DNA of 23,548 bases, taken from assembly GCA_021604825.1 (NCBI GenBank), contig BQJS01000059.1, positions 1 through 23,548 on the forward strand, read 5' to 3'. The notes under the pieces are model-generated. The model was not told the DNA's origin. It saw only the letters and a program-made list of their open reading frames with translations, and made no database searches. Made by a program: the position numbers and the translations under genes. Numbering within the stretch: the stretch's first letter is position 1; each line of letters starts with the position of its first letter. The stretch comes from Phycisphaerae bacterium. GTDB taxonomy: Bacteria; Planctomycetota; Phycisphaerae; UBA1845. Shown piece by piece: positions 8,331 to 17,169 of this stretch.

Positions 8331-9701
8331 CTAGTTCAAGATGATGTAACCAACCTTGGTGTTCGTGCCAGCGGTGGTTCCGTCACCCGTCTTGAATCCG
8401 ACGAGGCTGTTGCTTGAGTGAGCGTCGGTTGCGGGCAAGCCGTAAGGGCTTGAACCATCGATGTCAGGCACGAGCGACCAGCCACCGTTGTAGTATTGGA
8501 GGAATTCACCCGAACCAATTGAGGTGCTTCCCGAAATGAAGGTGTATGCACCATTCGGCGAAATCGTACACGTCTGACTCCAACCCACGAAACCGTTATT
8601 GGTCGTTGAACCGTCAATTTCCTGGTCGCCTGCGAGGTCCGCATCGTTGTTGGGTGATGCGCCAGTTGCGCCGCGCTGATCGCCACCGTTTGAATCGTTG
8701 GCGTCACGATCAACGAAGTACGAGAAGCGTCCACCCGAGTAACAATGCTCACCTGCTGAGGGATTCTGAGTCAACATCGAGCTGGTTCCGTCGGCTGTAT
8801 TCAACCAACGGGCGTTGCCGAATGCTTCATTGTCTTCGTAGAAGATGTAACCGGCATCGAAGTGGTAGAGATGGTCGCCGATACCGCCAATGTCGGTGGT
8901 GTCCCAGATGACTGGGGCGGCTTCGGGATTCTCGATGTCGTAGATGTAGAACATGTTGCCCACCATGGCCGCGATTTCCATGTTCGTGGCATCGATCTCG
9001 ATGTGATTCACGTTACCTTCGGGATCATTCGTGAAGCTGATGACGTTGGGCGTTTCGCCGTTCACGTCGATCGCGATGATCTTGTTTCCACCGTTGTTGT
9101 TCGGATCGTTGCGACACACGACATAACCGCCAGCAGCACGGATGATTCCCTGGGCGTAGAGACCGCCGGGATTGTTGATGAGGCGAAGCGTTTCTTCTGG
9201 AATCTCAGTGGACGTTCCCGTTTCCGAATCAAAGATCGTCACCAGGAAGTTGCTCAGCAACGCGGCCTTGTTACCGGTCACCGCAAATGAACTCGCAACG
9301 TAGTTCTCACCATTCGCCAAACCACGCCCTTCGGTGTCGCCTGCTGACGGAATGATGTAGTCAACACCGGCGAATCCGCCGTAACCATAAACCAGCAAGT
9401 CGTCGCCAACCGCAATACGTCCGCCGTTGTGAACATCGATGTTGGTTTTAACAGCCGCTGCCAATGCACCGCCACCGTTACCACCACCACCATTGTCGCC
9501 GCCACCACCGTTGTCGCCACCGCCGCCGTTATCACCGCCGCCGTTGGTGCCCATGTCGCCACCACCGTTGCCGCCACCATTTCCGCCGCCGTTGCCGCCG
9601 CCATTACCGCCACCGTCACCCATCGGTACGCAACCGGTCTGTGCCCCAAAGGTGAGCGCAAGAGCAGCCAACAATGCCGTTCCATTTTTCATCTGAATCA
9701 T
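8331..9701 (-). CDS. Gly/Asn-rich putative lipoprotein with predicted propeller-like domain
   Basis: A 456-residue protein with no family I can name. Residues 1-24 form a signal peptide ending AQTGC, a lipobox-like site with an unusual Gln at -3; lipidation at Cys24 is likely but not certain. Residues 30-78 are a repeated linker of three or four Gly separated by Asn or Asp, which should be flexible and extended. The rest is rich in beta-strand patterns with repeated phrases such as GDDLLVYGYGG, GNKAALLSN and GNMFYIYDIENP, suggesting a beta-propeller. Two Cys (in VVCRNDP and EHCYSGG) and a third near QTCTISPNG are present. The ATG at 9701 has GGAGGT about 10 bases upstream; ATG 9692 is a weaker alternative. 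A strong terminator follows. Probably a surface protein on a flexible stalk; function unknown. Confidence 0.7.
   Translation of the reverse strand: MIQMKNGTALLAALALTFGAQTGCVPMGDGGGNGGGNGGGNGGGNGGGDMGTNGGGDNGGGGDNGGGGDNGGGGNGGGALAAAVKTNIDVHNGGRIAVGDDLLVYGYGGFAGVDYIIPSAGDTEGRGLANGENYVASSFAVTGNKAALLSNFLVTIFDSETGTSTEIPEETLRLINNPGGLYAQGIIRAAGGYVVCRNDPNNNGGNKIIAIDVNGETPNVISFTNDPEGNVNHIEIDATNMEIAAMVGNMFYIYDIENPEAAPVIWDTTDIGGIGDHLYHFDAGYIFYEDNEAFGNARWLNTADGTSSMLTQNPSAGEHCYSGGRFSYFVDRDANDSNGGDQRGATGASPNNDADLAGDQEIDGSTTNNGFVGWSQTCTISPNGAYTFISGSTSIGSGEFLQYYNGGWSLVPDIDGSSPYGLPATDAHSSNSLVGFKTGDGTTAGTNTKVGYIILN
9470..9621. repeat. Tandem triplet-rich repeat encoding a Gly/Asn linker
   Basis: About 150 bases made of repeated CCACCGTTGCCGCC-like units, the complement of glycine codons separated by Asn or Asp codons. 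It lies wholly inside the lipoprotein gene and keeps its frame. Such tracts change length easily by slippage. Copies vary in the wobble base, so the repeat is older than a fresh expansion. Confidence 0.8.
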
Positions 9702-10038
9702 CTAAGTCGTAACCTCCAATTAAAACTTACCCTGCGGCGGCTGATACAAACCATTTGCAGCAACAGGACCAGCGCACACCGCGCGCAGGCCATATCGCTC
9801 AACCGCCTAATCATTTTTGTTTTTGGTACGCTGCCCAGGGAGATCGCCGCGCCACACGACCCACTTCCCCAAGCTTTGAGACGGGGGAGAATAGCAGAAC
9901 AATCCACAGCGGCAAGTCGAAACCGCATGTTAATCTGCGTAGAACAGATAAGATGCTCGCGCTAAGAGGCTGCACCAACTGGAAAACCACGCTGGCGGCT
10001 TCCTCGTCGCCATTTGGGCAAATCAAAGCCCTCGAGCA
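9702..10038. other. Intergenic stretch of 337 bases, no gene recognised
   Basis: This lies between the stop of the GHL10 gene and the start of the Gly/Asn-rich lipoprotein gene, both on the minus strand. It must hold the promoter of the lipoprotein gene, but no convincing -35/-10 pair is visible. GGGC (10016-10019) and GCCC (10028-10031) could form a 4-bp hairpin after the GHL10 gene, too weak to call a terminator. Confidence 0.5.
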
Positions 10039-11559
10039 TTACTTTCGTTTCTCGCCCATAGAGACGAATTCTGGCTCGCTCAGTTTGCCAGACCGTCCAA
10101 CGGCTCGAACCGCCACCAAGTCGCATTCGCGTCCGTTCGACTTTCGATCAGCGCGAATGACACGTTCGCTCGCTGGCAATATCTGCAGGTCCCATTTGAC
10201 ACCGTAGCGTGACTGAATGACCCAGTGTGACACTCCAACAGCATCACCCGGTTTGACCTTGATTGTGACGACCGCTCCTCTTGACTTGCCCTTCATGGTC
10301 ACCTTGGGCGCGCTGGGGGCCTCGGCATCGAGCCAAGGCGTTTCCGGAACCAGTGCCGGCGATGCGTACACTTGCGCGATGCGATCGGCAAGATTTTTTT
10401 TGTTTCTAACGAAGGTCTTCATGCTGAAGAAGACGTTTCCATTGGCACCGGGTTGGGCGCGGGTGATGTGGATTTGGCGGGCAATTTCATCCAGTGACCA
10501 GCCACGGCCCGTGGTATATGACCGTCCGACGGAATGCCCCGGCCAAATGTGGCGACCTTTCTCATTTTGCTCGACCCACCATTTCAACAGCACAGGGAAG
10601 CTCTGCGCCGGCGGATCCGTCGCCCAGTAGAGTTGCGGCGTCATATAGTCGAGCCATCCCTCCACAAGCCAAAGTTTCGCATCCGCGTACAAACTCTCGT
10701 ACGCGTCGAATCCCTTGATTTGCTCAGGATGACCGGGCCGCCAGATTCCAAATGGGCTGTACCCGACTTTGACGTGCGGCTTCTCATCGCGAACCACGTC
10801 GTAAGCCCGCTGGATCAGCCGATTGATGTTGTCCCGTCGCCAATCCTCGCGGTCCAGTTCGCCCCCACCAGACTTGTACTTCTCCCAACTCTCATCATCG
10901 GGAAAAGGAACGCGTTTGCCCTGCTTGTCGTTGACCGGATACGGGTAGAAGTAATCATCGACGTGGATGCCATCGATGTCGTAGCGCTTCACCACATCGC
11001 GAAAGACGGCGAGCGTATGCTCCAGCGCTTCGTCACTGCCCGGGTCCATCCAGCCGTACGGGCCATACTGCTTGACCCAATCGGGGTGCTTCTGCGATAC
11101 GTGCAAATCGTCGACCGTTTTATTCGATGGATGCTGCGTTCGATACGGATTGAACCACGCGTGGACTTCCATGCCGCGTTTGTGGGACTCTTCGACGACA
11201 AATTCGAGCGGATCATAATAGGGTTTTGGCGCATTACCCTGTTCACCGGAAAGGTATGCCGACCACGGTTCCAGTTTCGACTTGTACAGCGCGTCAGCCA
11301 CCGGTCGCACCTGGAAGATCACCGCATTGAGATTCATGGCCTCGCAGCAATCAAGGATGACGATCATCTCGTCCTTCTGCTGCTTGGTGGTCAGCCCCGG
11401 CTTTGATGGCCAATCGATGTTGTCGACGGTCGCGATCCAAACCGCGCGAAACTCTCGAGGTACCGGCGGCAATTCGACGGCGACCTCTGCTCTGCAGTCA
11501 TCGGGCCGCAAGGTAAGCGTCAGCAAAACGGTCAACAAGACCTGGCACACGATTCTCAT
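10039..11559 (-). CDS. Secreted GHL10-type (DUF187) glycoside hydrolase
   Basis: A 506-residue protein. After a signal peptide (VLLTVLLTLTL), the mature part opens with EFRAVWIATVDNIDWPSKP at about residues 36-54, the signature start of the GHL10/DUF187 family of putative glycosyl hydrolases. It continues with AVIFQVRPVADALY, HAWFNPYR (134-140), DGIHVDDYFYPYP (196-208) and WLDYMTPQLYW, which mark strands of a TIM barrel; the acidic residues of DGIHVDDY are catalytic candidates. The last 80 or so residues look like a beta-sandwich accessory domain. Bacterial members are thought to act on cell-wall or exported glycans, but the substrate is not known. ATG 11559 is chosen because GGAG lies 9 bases upstream and the signal peptide then begins at once; in-frame ATGs at 11574 and 11601 are less likely. 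Confidence 0.85.
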   Translation of the reverse strand: MRIVCQVLLTVLLTLTLRPDDCRAEVAVELPPVPREFRAVWIATVDNIDWPSKPGLTTKQQKDEMIVILDCCEAMNLNAVIFQVRPVADALYKSKLEPWSAYLSGEQGNAPKPYYDPLEFVVEESHKRGMEVHAWFNPYRTQHPSNKTVDDLHVSQKHPDWVKQYGPYGWMDPGSDEALEHTLAVFRDVVKRYDIDGIHVDDYFYPYPVNDKQGKRVPFPDDESWEKYKSGGGELDREDWRRDNINRLIQRAYDVVRDEKPHVKVGYSPFGIWRPGHPEQIKGFDAYESLYADAKLWLVEGWLDYMTPQLYWATDPPAQSFPVLLKWWVEQNEKGRHIWPGHSVGRSYTTGRGWSLDEIARQIHITRAQPGANGNVFFSMKTFVRNKKNLADRIAQVYASPALVPETPWLDAEAPSAPKVTMKGKSRGAVVTIKVKPGDAVGVSHWVIQSRYGVKWDLQILPASERVIRADRKSNGRECDLVAVRAVGRSGKLSEPEFVSMGEKRK

Positions 11560-11649
11560 TTGTCGAGTCTCCATCGAACGAATTTGAACCGCTCGGTACA
11601 AATGGAATTCCGAGCAGGCGGTTTAATCTTGGGCGCAATCATGCGGTCG

Positions 11650-11661
11650 CGCAACGTTGCG
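11650..11661. promoter_or_regulatory. 12-bp perfect palindrome upstream of the GHL10 gene
   Basis: CGCAACGTTGCG is a perfect palindrome about 90 bases upstream of the GHL10 start, in a 250-base gap that otherwise shows nothing clear. It could be an operator for a dimeric regulator, but a single palindrome of this size may be chance. Confidence 0.2.
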
Positions 11662-11809
11662 TTTGAGGGTCACATCCTAGCGAATCGACTCGTTCAATGG
11701 AACGGTGTCAGCACTGCAATTCGCCTTTGAATTCCCAGTCCGCTCTGGTCTTAGTTCGTCAAATAGATATGCGGCGTTTCAGTGAATATGTGCATGAAGA
11801 CATCATGTA

Positions 11810-13201
11810 TTAGTAGAGGTTGTAGAGAAGAATCGCGATCGCCAGAATCCCCATCGGCGCTGCGTAGGAATGCATGAGATTGTCAACGGCATTTCGAGTG
11901 CCAGCCGTTACACCGGTCAATTCGTCGTCGAGAATGACGTTATTCTTGGGCTGGTTTGGATGATAGAGCACGCGCACGGATTCGTTGGCTCTCTGCCATT
12001 TTTTCTTCTTCTGATTGGGCGGGCTATACCACTTCGCCTGAATGTAACCTTGATCGTGTTCGAAGTAGAATTGTGACGCCTGTGACGCGTGCGATTCTTC
12101 AATCTGTTCGGAGGCAGTCATTCCCTGCAATCGGCGGGCGGTGGCCAATTTACCGACGCGCATCAACCACAGCGCGCGGATGTTCTGCTTGTACATGCAG
12201 CCCAAACCAAAGAGCAACAGCACGAGTACGCCAAGTGGGATCGAACTGTGCCACCATGAAAATTCGCTGGGGCGAGCACCACCGATCGAACCGTTGGCCG
12301 GATCGTCGGAGTCGCAATTGACCTCTACAACATCACCCACACTGTGACGTCTGCCGCGTGTGAAACTGTCGCCTGAGTATTTCTGGCCATCGACTTCGTA
12401 TTCAACCAAGTTCTGATAAACCGTTATCCCGAATTCTTCTGCATCCGCATCGATCACGTCGGTAATCTTGCCCTGCACAGTTAAGTCTGTCGGAATCACG
12501 TCGAACAATCGCGCCCAGCATCCCGGACCATCCAGCATGATAAACACAAAAAAGAACGCCACGACAAACAACCACGCCACCTGCATTCCAGTCGCCCCGG
12601 CAAGGACAGCGATCTGCGTGTGCCAGGGAATCGATCGCGGCGGTTCTTTGTTCCCCGTCACGTGATTGGGAATACCGCTCGTTTCTTTGGTCCGATTTTC
12701 AAATAGAGCCACAACCCCGACACGCAGCATCATCAAACCAAACCCAATGCCCGTGCATACAAACGGAAACGCCAGCATCCACAAGCGCCACGTGGCGTTG
12801 GCCGCATGCTCGCGATCGAAAACGGAATTTTGCGGATCGGTCGGATCGACATAGCAAACGGCGGTGGCGCCCTTTGGAAAGTCTTTGTAGATGCGCCGTT
12901 CCATGATGTCATCGTCGCCCATCGAACCGATGAGCAGATCGATGCGATCGTTGCGGTATTCCTTCCCGTCAACTTGATAGCGATAGACCAGGTCCAGCGA
13001 CGGTCCATCATCGCTGCCCGATGATGTCCACTCACATGTTTCAATTTCGCACGGAGTTTCGACCCAGGATTTGGCGAGTTCGGTGTCGCGCAGGGCGGCG
13101 TGGCGCAAGTAGAGCAAACCGCCTCCGATTCCCAACGGAATCAAAGTGAATGCCAGAATCGCGGCCAAGATTCCGATACCGCTTTTGATTTCGCTGCCCA
13201 T
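11810..13201 (-). CDS. Membrane protein with two DUF3592-like modules
   Basis: A 463-residue protein with hydrophobic segments at about residues 8-31, 140-165, 195-225, 315-335 and 445-463. Between segments 1 and 2, and again between 3 and 4, lies a soluble stretch with the pattern of DUF3592. The first reads TPCEIETCEW, LDLVYRYQVDGKEYRNDRI, then AVCYVDPTDPQNSVF. The second reads LTVQGKITDV, NLVEYEVDGQKYSGDSF, then VEVNCDSDDPANGSI. A degenerate third module ends VRVLYHPNQPKNNVIL. This tandem layout suggests internal duplication. The function of DUF3592 is not known; such proteins are common in planctomycetes and other large-genome bacteria. ATG 13201 is chosen because hydrophobic segment 1 follows directly; an upstream TTG at 13258 is less likely. 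It is monocistronic as far as can be seen. Confidence 0.75.
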   Translation of the reverse strand: MGSEIKSGIGILAAILAFTLIPLGIGGGLLYLRHAALRDTELAKSWVETPCEIETCEWTSSGSDDGPSLDLVYRYQVDGKEYRNDRIDLLIGSMGDDDIMERRIYKDFPKGATAVCYVDPTDPQNSVFDREHAANATWRLWMLAFPFVCTGIGFGLMMLRVGVVALFENRTKETSGIPNHVTGNKEPPRSIPWHTQIAVLAGATGMQVAWLFVVAFFFVFIMLDGPGCWARLFDVIPTDLTVQGKITDVIDADAEEFGITVYQNLVEYEVDGQKYSGDSFTRGRRHSVGDVVEVNCDSDDPANGSIGGARPSEFSWWHSSIPLGVLVLLLFGLGCMYKQNIRALWLMRVGKLATARRLQGMTASEQIEESHASQASQFYFEHDQGYIQAKWYSPPNQKKKKWQRANESVRVLYHPNQPKNNVILDDELTGVTAGTRNAVDNLMHSYAAPMGILAIAILLYNLY

Positions 13202-13302
13202 GAAATGTTCCGAACTGATCGAAAAATGTAACGATCGACCACAACCACACAAACGCAAGTTACAAAGAAAGCGATCCGCGATTCAGATTCCGACCCGCTT
13301 GG

Positions 13303-15843
13303 CTACGGTTCGGCGTGCGTCAGAATGATTGGGTCAGGCGTCAGCGTTTCGACTTCGAGCGGGGTCACGGTGATCTCAACGGTCGTCGTCGTCGCGTTGG
13401 TCGCGGTTTGGTCGAGGCCATAGTTTTGGAATGAACCGGCTTCGCTCGTGGTTGAAACTGGACTGTCGAAATCGTAGTCAATGGTGCCAGTCTCTGACAC
13501 TTTTTGAATCCACACGTCTGAGAACGACTCGCCGAACGAATCCGAATTGGCGAGAAAGATGTAGCCTTCATCGTCGGTCACGGCGATGGGCGTCGAGACC
13601 GGGCCATACTGAATGGTTCCGCCAGCATCGTCGCGCCCCGGTCCGCCGTATGTCGTGGTCCAGAGTACTTCGAGTTCCGGCGTCAGCCGAATCACCCACA
13701 TGTCGGAATCGCTGCCCAAACCGGCACTTCCGGCGATAATGAGCCCGCCGTCGGGCGTCCCCAAACCGAAAAACGCTTCCTCGAAGTATGTCCCCGAATC
13801 GTAAACATTCGAGTCGGTCAGCAAACCACTACCGCTGAGCTTGGCGACCAGGGCATTGTTCCCCGTGCGGCCAACGATCTTGTAGTTGCCATCATCGTCA
13901 GCGACGACGCTGTGCATCCATTGGTTCCCGCCGGAAGAACCGTCAAAGACATACTGCCAGATCGGTTCGCCCTGTGCATCAAACTTGGCAACGTTGAATC
14001 CGGTGTTGGAAACACCGTACGAATTCGTCGGTCCGGCCGCGACGATATTACCATCGCCGTCAACGGCCATTCCGTCGATCTGGTCGCCTCGGTCACCGCC
14101 GATTGACTTGGACCATAGGACCTGCCCGTTCAGATCGAAAGCCGTCAACATCATGTCAGCACCGCTACCGAATCGATACATGCCCCCGACGATGAAGTTG
14201 CCGTTCAATTCAACCAGCGTGTGACCACCGATCGATTCTTCGGCTGAATACTCGTTCGCCCAAATCACGTCGCCATTGTCATCGACATGAACCAGTCTGA
14301 TCTCATCGATACCCGATCCAACATTTCCGCACAGGAATACGTAGCCACCATCGGGATGCGGGATGATTGCAATTGCCTGATTGATGTCGTCGTAGGCAAC
14401 CTGCCAACTGACTTGGCCGAGGCGATCCAACTTGATCAGCCATGCGTCGCGCGATCCGCCGGAAAAGGACGACGTTCCACCTGCGAAGATACTTCCACCG
14501 TCGGGTGTCCCCATGACGGCCAACGGATTTTCGGTATTGTCAAAGTCGGCTGATCCTTGGAATGTGCGAGACCACGCGACGACTTGCGAGCCACCTTCTG
14601 GCGCCGGTCCGCCGGCATTGCCCAGGTCGATCGATGCGGTGATTGGATCGGTTTCGTAGTCGGCGATGGTGATATCGAGAACGCGTACAAACACACCTGC
14701 AAGCGCTTCGGCACCTGCGCTGAGCGTCCACCACGGGTCGGCAGTCCCGTCCACTTCACCCTCGACGAATCCGCGGAGTTCGCCATACACGCCGGCGATA
14801 CCGTAAGCAGCCAACTCAGCCCGAGGGCCCGCCCATACCTTGGCCGACCCCATCGCCCCATCGCGGAAATTCGGTGCGTCGAAGTCGGCATTGCTGTCGA
14901 ATTCTGACACTGGGCTGAAGCTGCCATTTTGATATCCGAATCCAACCCGCACGGTCGCATCCGATTGTATACCGGTGGTCAGGTCGGCTGTCACCGTCCC
15001 ATTGACGCCTACGCGAAATACGATTCGGGGCACCAACACAACCGGAACCGGACCGATCGAAAACGTGATCGGCGTCAGTTCGATGGTTTCGAGAATCTCG
15101 GCTTTGTCGAACGTTGCCTCTCTGCCAGCCGACACGCGAATACTGGCCTGCTGATCCGAGCCAATTTCAAACGTGAGCTTCTGAAGCGAAAACCCGCTGA
15201 TCTCAATGTCGAACCCCATCGTCGGCACGAACGAGAAATTTCCGTCAAGCCAAACGCGATCACCCCGTGTCGCAGGGTCACCATCGGCGTCGTAAAGCTC
15301 GTAATCGTTGAACGCGAAAACAATGCCCGCGTCGCCGTCGAACTGAATGATCTTCGCCGAGAACCCGGCGCGTTTCGGGCCCGTTTGGGTGATGATCTGA
15401 TCGGGGCTAAGCGTGATCGTTTCGCTAAGCGACCCCTTCTCGATGGCTTCGGTAAGCGTGGCTTGTTCGGTATTGACCGTCACCATGCCGCCTTCGCGCT
15501 CGACACCATTCACCTTGCGCAAGAGTCCATAAGGCAACATCTCGCCATGCGTCCCGCAAACCACAACGTCGTCGGAATTCAGTTGCGATAGCGTTGACGT
15601 TTCCTGATTGAACACCAGTTGCGAAAGGTCGTCGCTGATTGAATCAACCGCAGCAAGATCCTCTGCCGACAGAAACTTCGTCGTCTCGGGAATGATGACG
15701 CTCGAATCCGAACCGCCAACGTCGTCTCCGCCGCTGGGTGTTGAGCACCCGGGTGTCAGCCACAAGGCCGCCGCAAGCAGAACCAGAAAGTTCAGGTATC
15801 TCCTCGTCACCGCAGGAATGCAATCTCGCCGCGTACCCACCAT
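13303..15843 (-). CDS. Large lipoprotein with C-terminal beta-propeller-type repeats
   Basis: An 846-residue protein. The signal peptide FLVLLAAALWLTPGC ends in a good lipobox, so an outer-surface or periplasmic lipoprotein is likely. Residues to about 415 are a beta-rich region I do not recognise. From about residue 418 to 815 there are roughly seven repeats of about 50-60 residues with the phrase DGG-(I/Y)-x-(F/I)-AGG, then D-x-W-(L/V)-x-(K/R)-L, then G-x-(V/I)-x-W-x-x-x-(Y/F)-GG. Examples are TPDGGSIFAGGTSS with DAWLIKLDRLGQVSWQ, and TPDGGLIIAGSAG with DMWVIRLTPELEVLWTTTYGG. This pattern is typical of outer-surface propellers found in many environmental bacteria; their role is usually unknown. 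ATG 15843 is chosen because GGGGGA lies about 6 bases upstream and the signal peptide then fits. Confidence 0.75.
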   Translation of the reverse strand: MVGTRRDCIPAVTRRYLNFLVLLAAALWLTPGCSTPSGGDDVGGSDSSVIIPETTKFLSAEDLAAVDSISDDLSQLVFNQETSTLSQLNSDDVVVCGTHGEMLPYGLLRKVNGVEREGGMVTVNTEQATLTEAIEKGSLSETITLSPDQIITQTGPKRAGFSAKIIQFDGDAGIVFAFNDYELYDADGDPATRGDRVWLDGNFSFVPTMGFDIEISGFSLQKLTFEIGSDQQASIRVSAGREATFDKAEILETIELTPITFSIGPVPVVLVPRIVFRVGVNGTVTADLTTGIQSDATVRVGFGYQNGSFSPVSEFDSNADFDAPNFRDGAMGSAKVWAGPRAELAAYGIAGVYGELRGFVEGEVDGTADPWWTLSAGAEALAGVFVRVLDITIADYETDPITASIDLGNAGGPAPEGGSQVVAWSRTFQGSADFDNTENPLAVMGTPDGGSIFAGGTSSFSGGSRDAWLIKLDRLGQVSWQVAYDDINQAIAIIPHPDGGYVFLCGNVGSGIDEIRLVHVDDNGDVIWANEYSAEESIGGHTLVELNGNFIVGGMYRFGSGADMMLTAFDLNGQVLWSKSIGGDRGDQIDGMAVDGDGNIVAAGPTNSYGVSNTGFNVAKFDAQGEPIWQYVFDGSSGGNQWMHSVVADDDGNYKIVGRTGNNALVAKLSGSGLLTDSNVYDSGTYFEEAFFGLGTPDGGLIIAGSAGLGSDSDMWVIRLTPELEVLWTTTYGGPGRDDAGGTIQYGPVSTPIAVTDDEGYIFLANSDSFGESFSDVWIQKVSETGTIDYDFDSPVSTTSEAGSFQNYGLDQTATNATTTTVEITVTPLEVETLTPDPIILTHAEP

Positions 15844-16116
15844 ATCGTGTCCCCCACATAGAATCCTAACGTGGCCCTTGAAAACCGAAAGCAGGCTAAA
15901 TTGTGCTTGATCGGTGGCGAGCCGTCCAGTTTCCGGCGTGCAGCCACTCATACGCGGCAGGTGAGGTCAGTCGTGAGGTTGGGCAGGAATGCCTTGGCGG
16001 TGCAACAAAACCCGCTTGATCTTGGCTGAGGTGATCAGCAGAAGTTTCGTCTGCGAAGTACGACGAATTGAAGAACGAAGATGCGGTGGGAATTCACCGG
16101 CAGGATTCGGCGTCGG

Positions 16117-16770
16117 CTAGGCGTTTCCAGCGAGACGCCGCAATTGCTCGCGTTGGAGACGCATGTTTGCGCGCTTGAGACCGGCCACCAAAGAGTCAGG
16201 ACCTTTGGTTTCGTCAACACAATAGAGTCCGTACCGCGTTTGCTTTTTGGCCAACTCGCGCACACTCTGAACGCCGGCCCTACCCGAATAAGTCTTGCCG
16301 TCTTCGACGATCGACACGTCGAGAACATTTCCGATTTCGTACGACTCAGATGCAATGACGGCTAGCCCCGTTCCGCTGACATCCAAAACTTTGCATGATA
16401 CTTCTTCATTGACATCGGCTTCGTAACCAACAATCACAGTTGATACACGGTAGTGTTGGCGGCTCTCAGCTGAAACTGGCTCGCCATGAACGCTGATTTC
16501 AACGAGAAGCTTCGGCCCTTCGTTTTCATCCGATGCTTCGTCAGCCTCCAAGAGTTCGACAGCCTCGATCCTAGCTGGCTGCTGCATGAAATCTCGGTTT
16601 TTCTCAAAGTAGACTAGCGCGTCGCGGTCGGAGTCGATCGACAAATCGCTGACCTTCATCTCCAACGTGAATACGTCGTCCGAAAAACCCCGAACTTCCC
16701 CTGGATGAAGGATGCGCGATGACGACTCGCCTGGGAACATTAAGAAACAACCGTTTCCAATCCCTACCAT
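16117..16770 (-). CDS. PilZ-domain protein, putative c-di-GMP receptor
   Basis: A 217-residue protein. The C-terminal half carries both PilZ c-di-GMP signatures: the RxxxR motif as RQHYR (Arg104-Arg108) and D-x-S-x-x-G as DVSGTG (Asp130, Ser132, Gly135). The N-terminal 100 residues are beta-rich, with a preceding YcgR-N-like position, but their match to that domain is only weak. Such proteins bind cyclic di-GMP and alter motility, adhesion or exopolysaccharide output through a partner. No partner gene is adjacent. The start is well supported, with AAGGAG 7 bases upstream of the ATG. No signal peptide or membrane segment, so cytoplasmic. No diguanylate cyclase or phosphodiesterase gene is in the window. 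Confidence 0.85.
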   Translation of the reverse strand: MVGIGNGCFLMFPGESSSRILHPGEVRGFSDDVFTLEMKVSDLSIDSDRDALVYFEKNRDFMQQPARIEAVELLEADEASDENEGPKLLVEISVHGEPVSAESRQHYRVSTVIVGYEADVNEEVSCKVLDVSGTGLAVIASESYEIGNVLDVSIVEDGKTYSGRAGVQSVRELAKKQTRYGLYCVDETKGPDSLVAGLKRANMRLQREQLRRLAGNA

Positions 16771-17081
16771 GGTGCAACTCCTTGACGGTTTTTGCTTGCG
16801 ATTCTTCCAAGAGAAGTCAGCCGCTCAACTCCAGATCGACCGATTCGTTCGATTGAATGAGGTTGGGATGAGCAACTTATGCATTCGGATTTATTTGAAG
16901 TGACGGGGCCCCACTATTGCCCCAATAAATCATCATTATCGGGCGAATCGCTCGCCCCCCAAGTCAACATTGTCCGATTCCCTCAAGAAAGGTGTAGTGT
17001 GTCCTCCAAGCTTGTTTGGTGCATCGAGCCAATTGGATTTTGAATCCGAAACGATTCGTGATATGGTTTTTCGCTGCTGAA
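16771..17081. other. Intergenic stretch of 311 bases between pilZ-like gene and tRNA
   Basis: No gene is recognised. It must contain the minus-strand promoter of the PilZ gene and the plus-strand tRNA promoter. GGGGC (16905-16909) and GCCCC (16919-16923) can form a 5-bp hairpin with a 9-base loop, without a T-run on either side. Bases after about 16,960 include the candidate tRNA promoter annotated separately. No match to a c-di-GMP riboswitch was seen. Confidence 0.5.
17040..17067 (+). promoter_or_regulatory. Candidate promoter of the tRNA-Arg gene
   Basis: TTGAAT (17040-17045) and TATGGT (17062-17067) are separated by 16 bases and lie 15 bases before the first base of the tRNA. The -35 matches at 4 of 6 positions and the -10 is weaker. 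Position relative to the tRNA is the main support. Confidence 0.35.
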
Positions 17082-17120
17082 GCGCCCGTAGCTCAGTCGG
17101 ATAGAGCACTGCTTTCCTAA
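17082..17120 (+). tRNA. tRNA-Arg(CCU), 5' half only, interrupted in the anticodon loop
   Basis: GCGCCCG (acceptor 5' strand), TA, then the D arm GCTC-AGTCGGATA-GAGC, then the anticodon 5' strand CTGCT and the seven-base loop TTCCTAA with anticodon CCT at 17116-17118. The next bases should be AGCAG to close the anticodon stem, but the sequence reads TTTTG. No variable loop, T arm or matching acceptor 3' strand follows. GCGGGCG at 17136-17142 resembles the acceptor complement but is too close to allow a T arm. The gene is therefore broken at the 3' end of the anticodon loop, at the boundary with element-like DNA. A working copy would have to be re-formed at the far end of the element or exist elsewhere. 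A chimeric assembly joined at a tRNA is the alternative. Confidence 0.85.
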
Positions 17121-17169
17121 TTTTGCAAGTGAGAAGCGGGCGATATTAAAAACGCAGATTTTGAAATCA

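Noticed and set aside
9439..9696. Plus-strand proline-rich open frame
   Set aside because: It is the complement of the Gly/Asn linker repeat of the minus-strand lipoprotein gene, with no ribosome binding site and no other protein features.
16771..17081. c-di-GMP riboswitch upstream of the PilZ gene
   Set aside because: No segment resembles the conserved core of the known c-di-GMP riboswitches, and the only hairpin is short.
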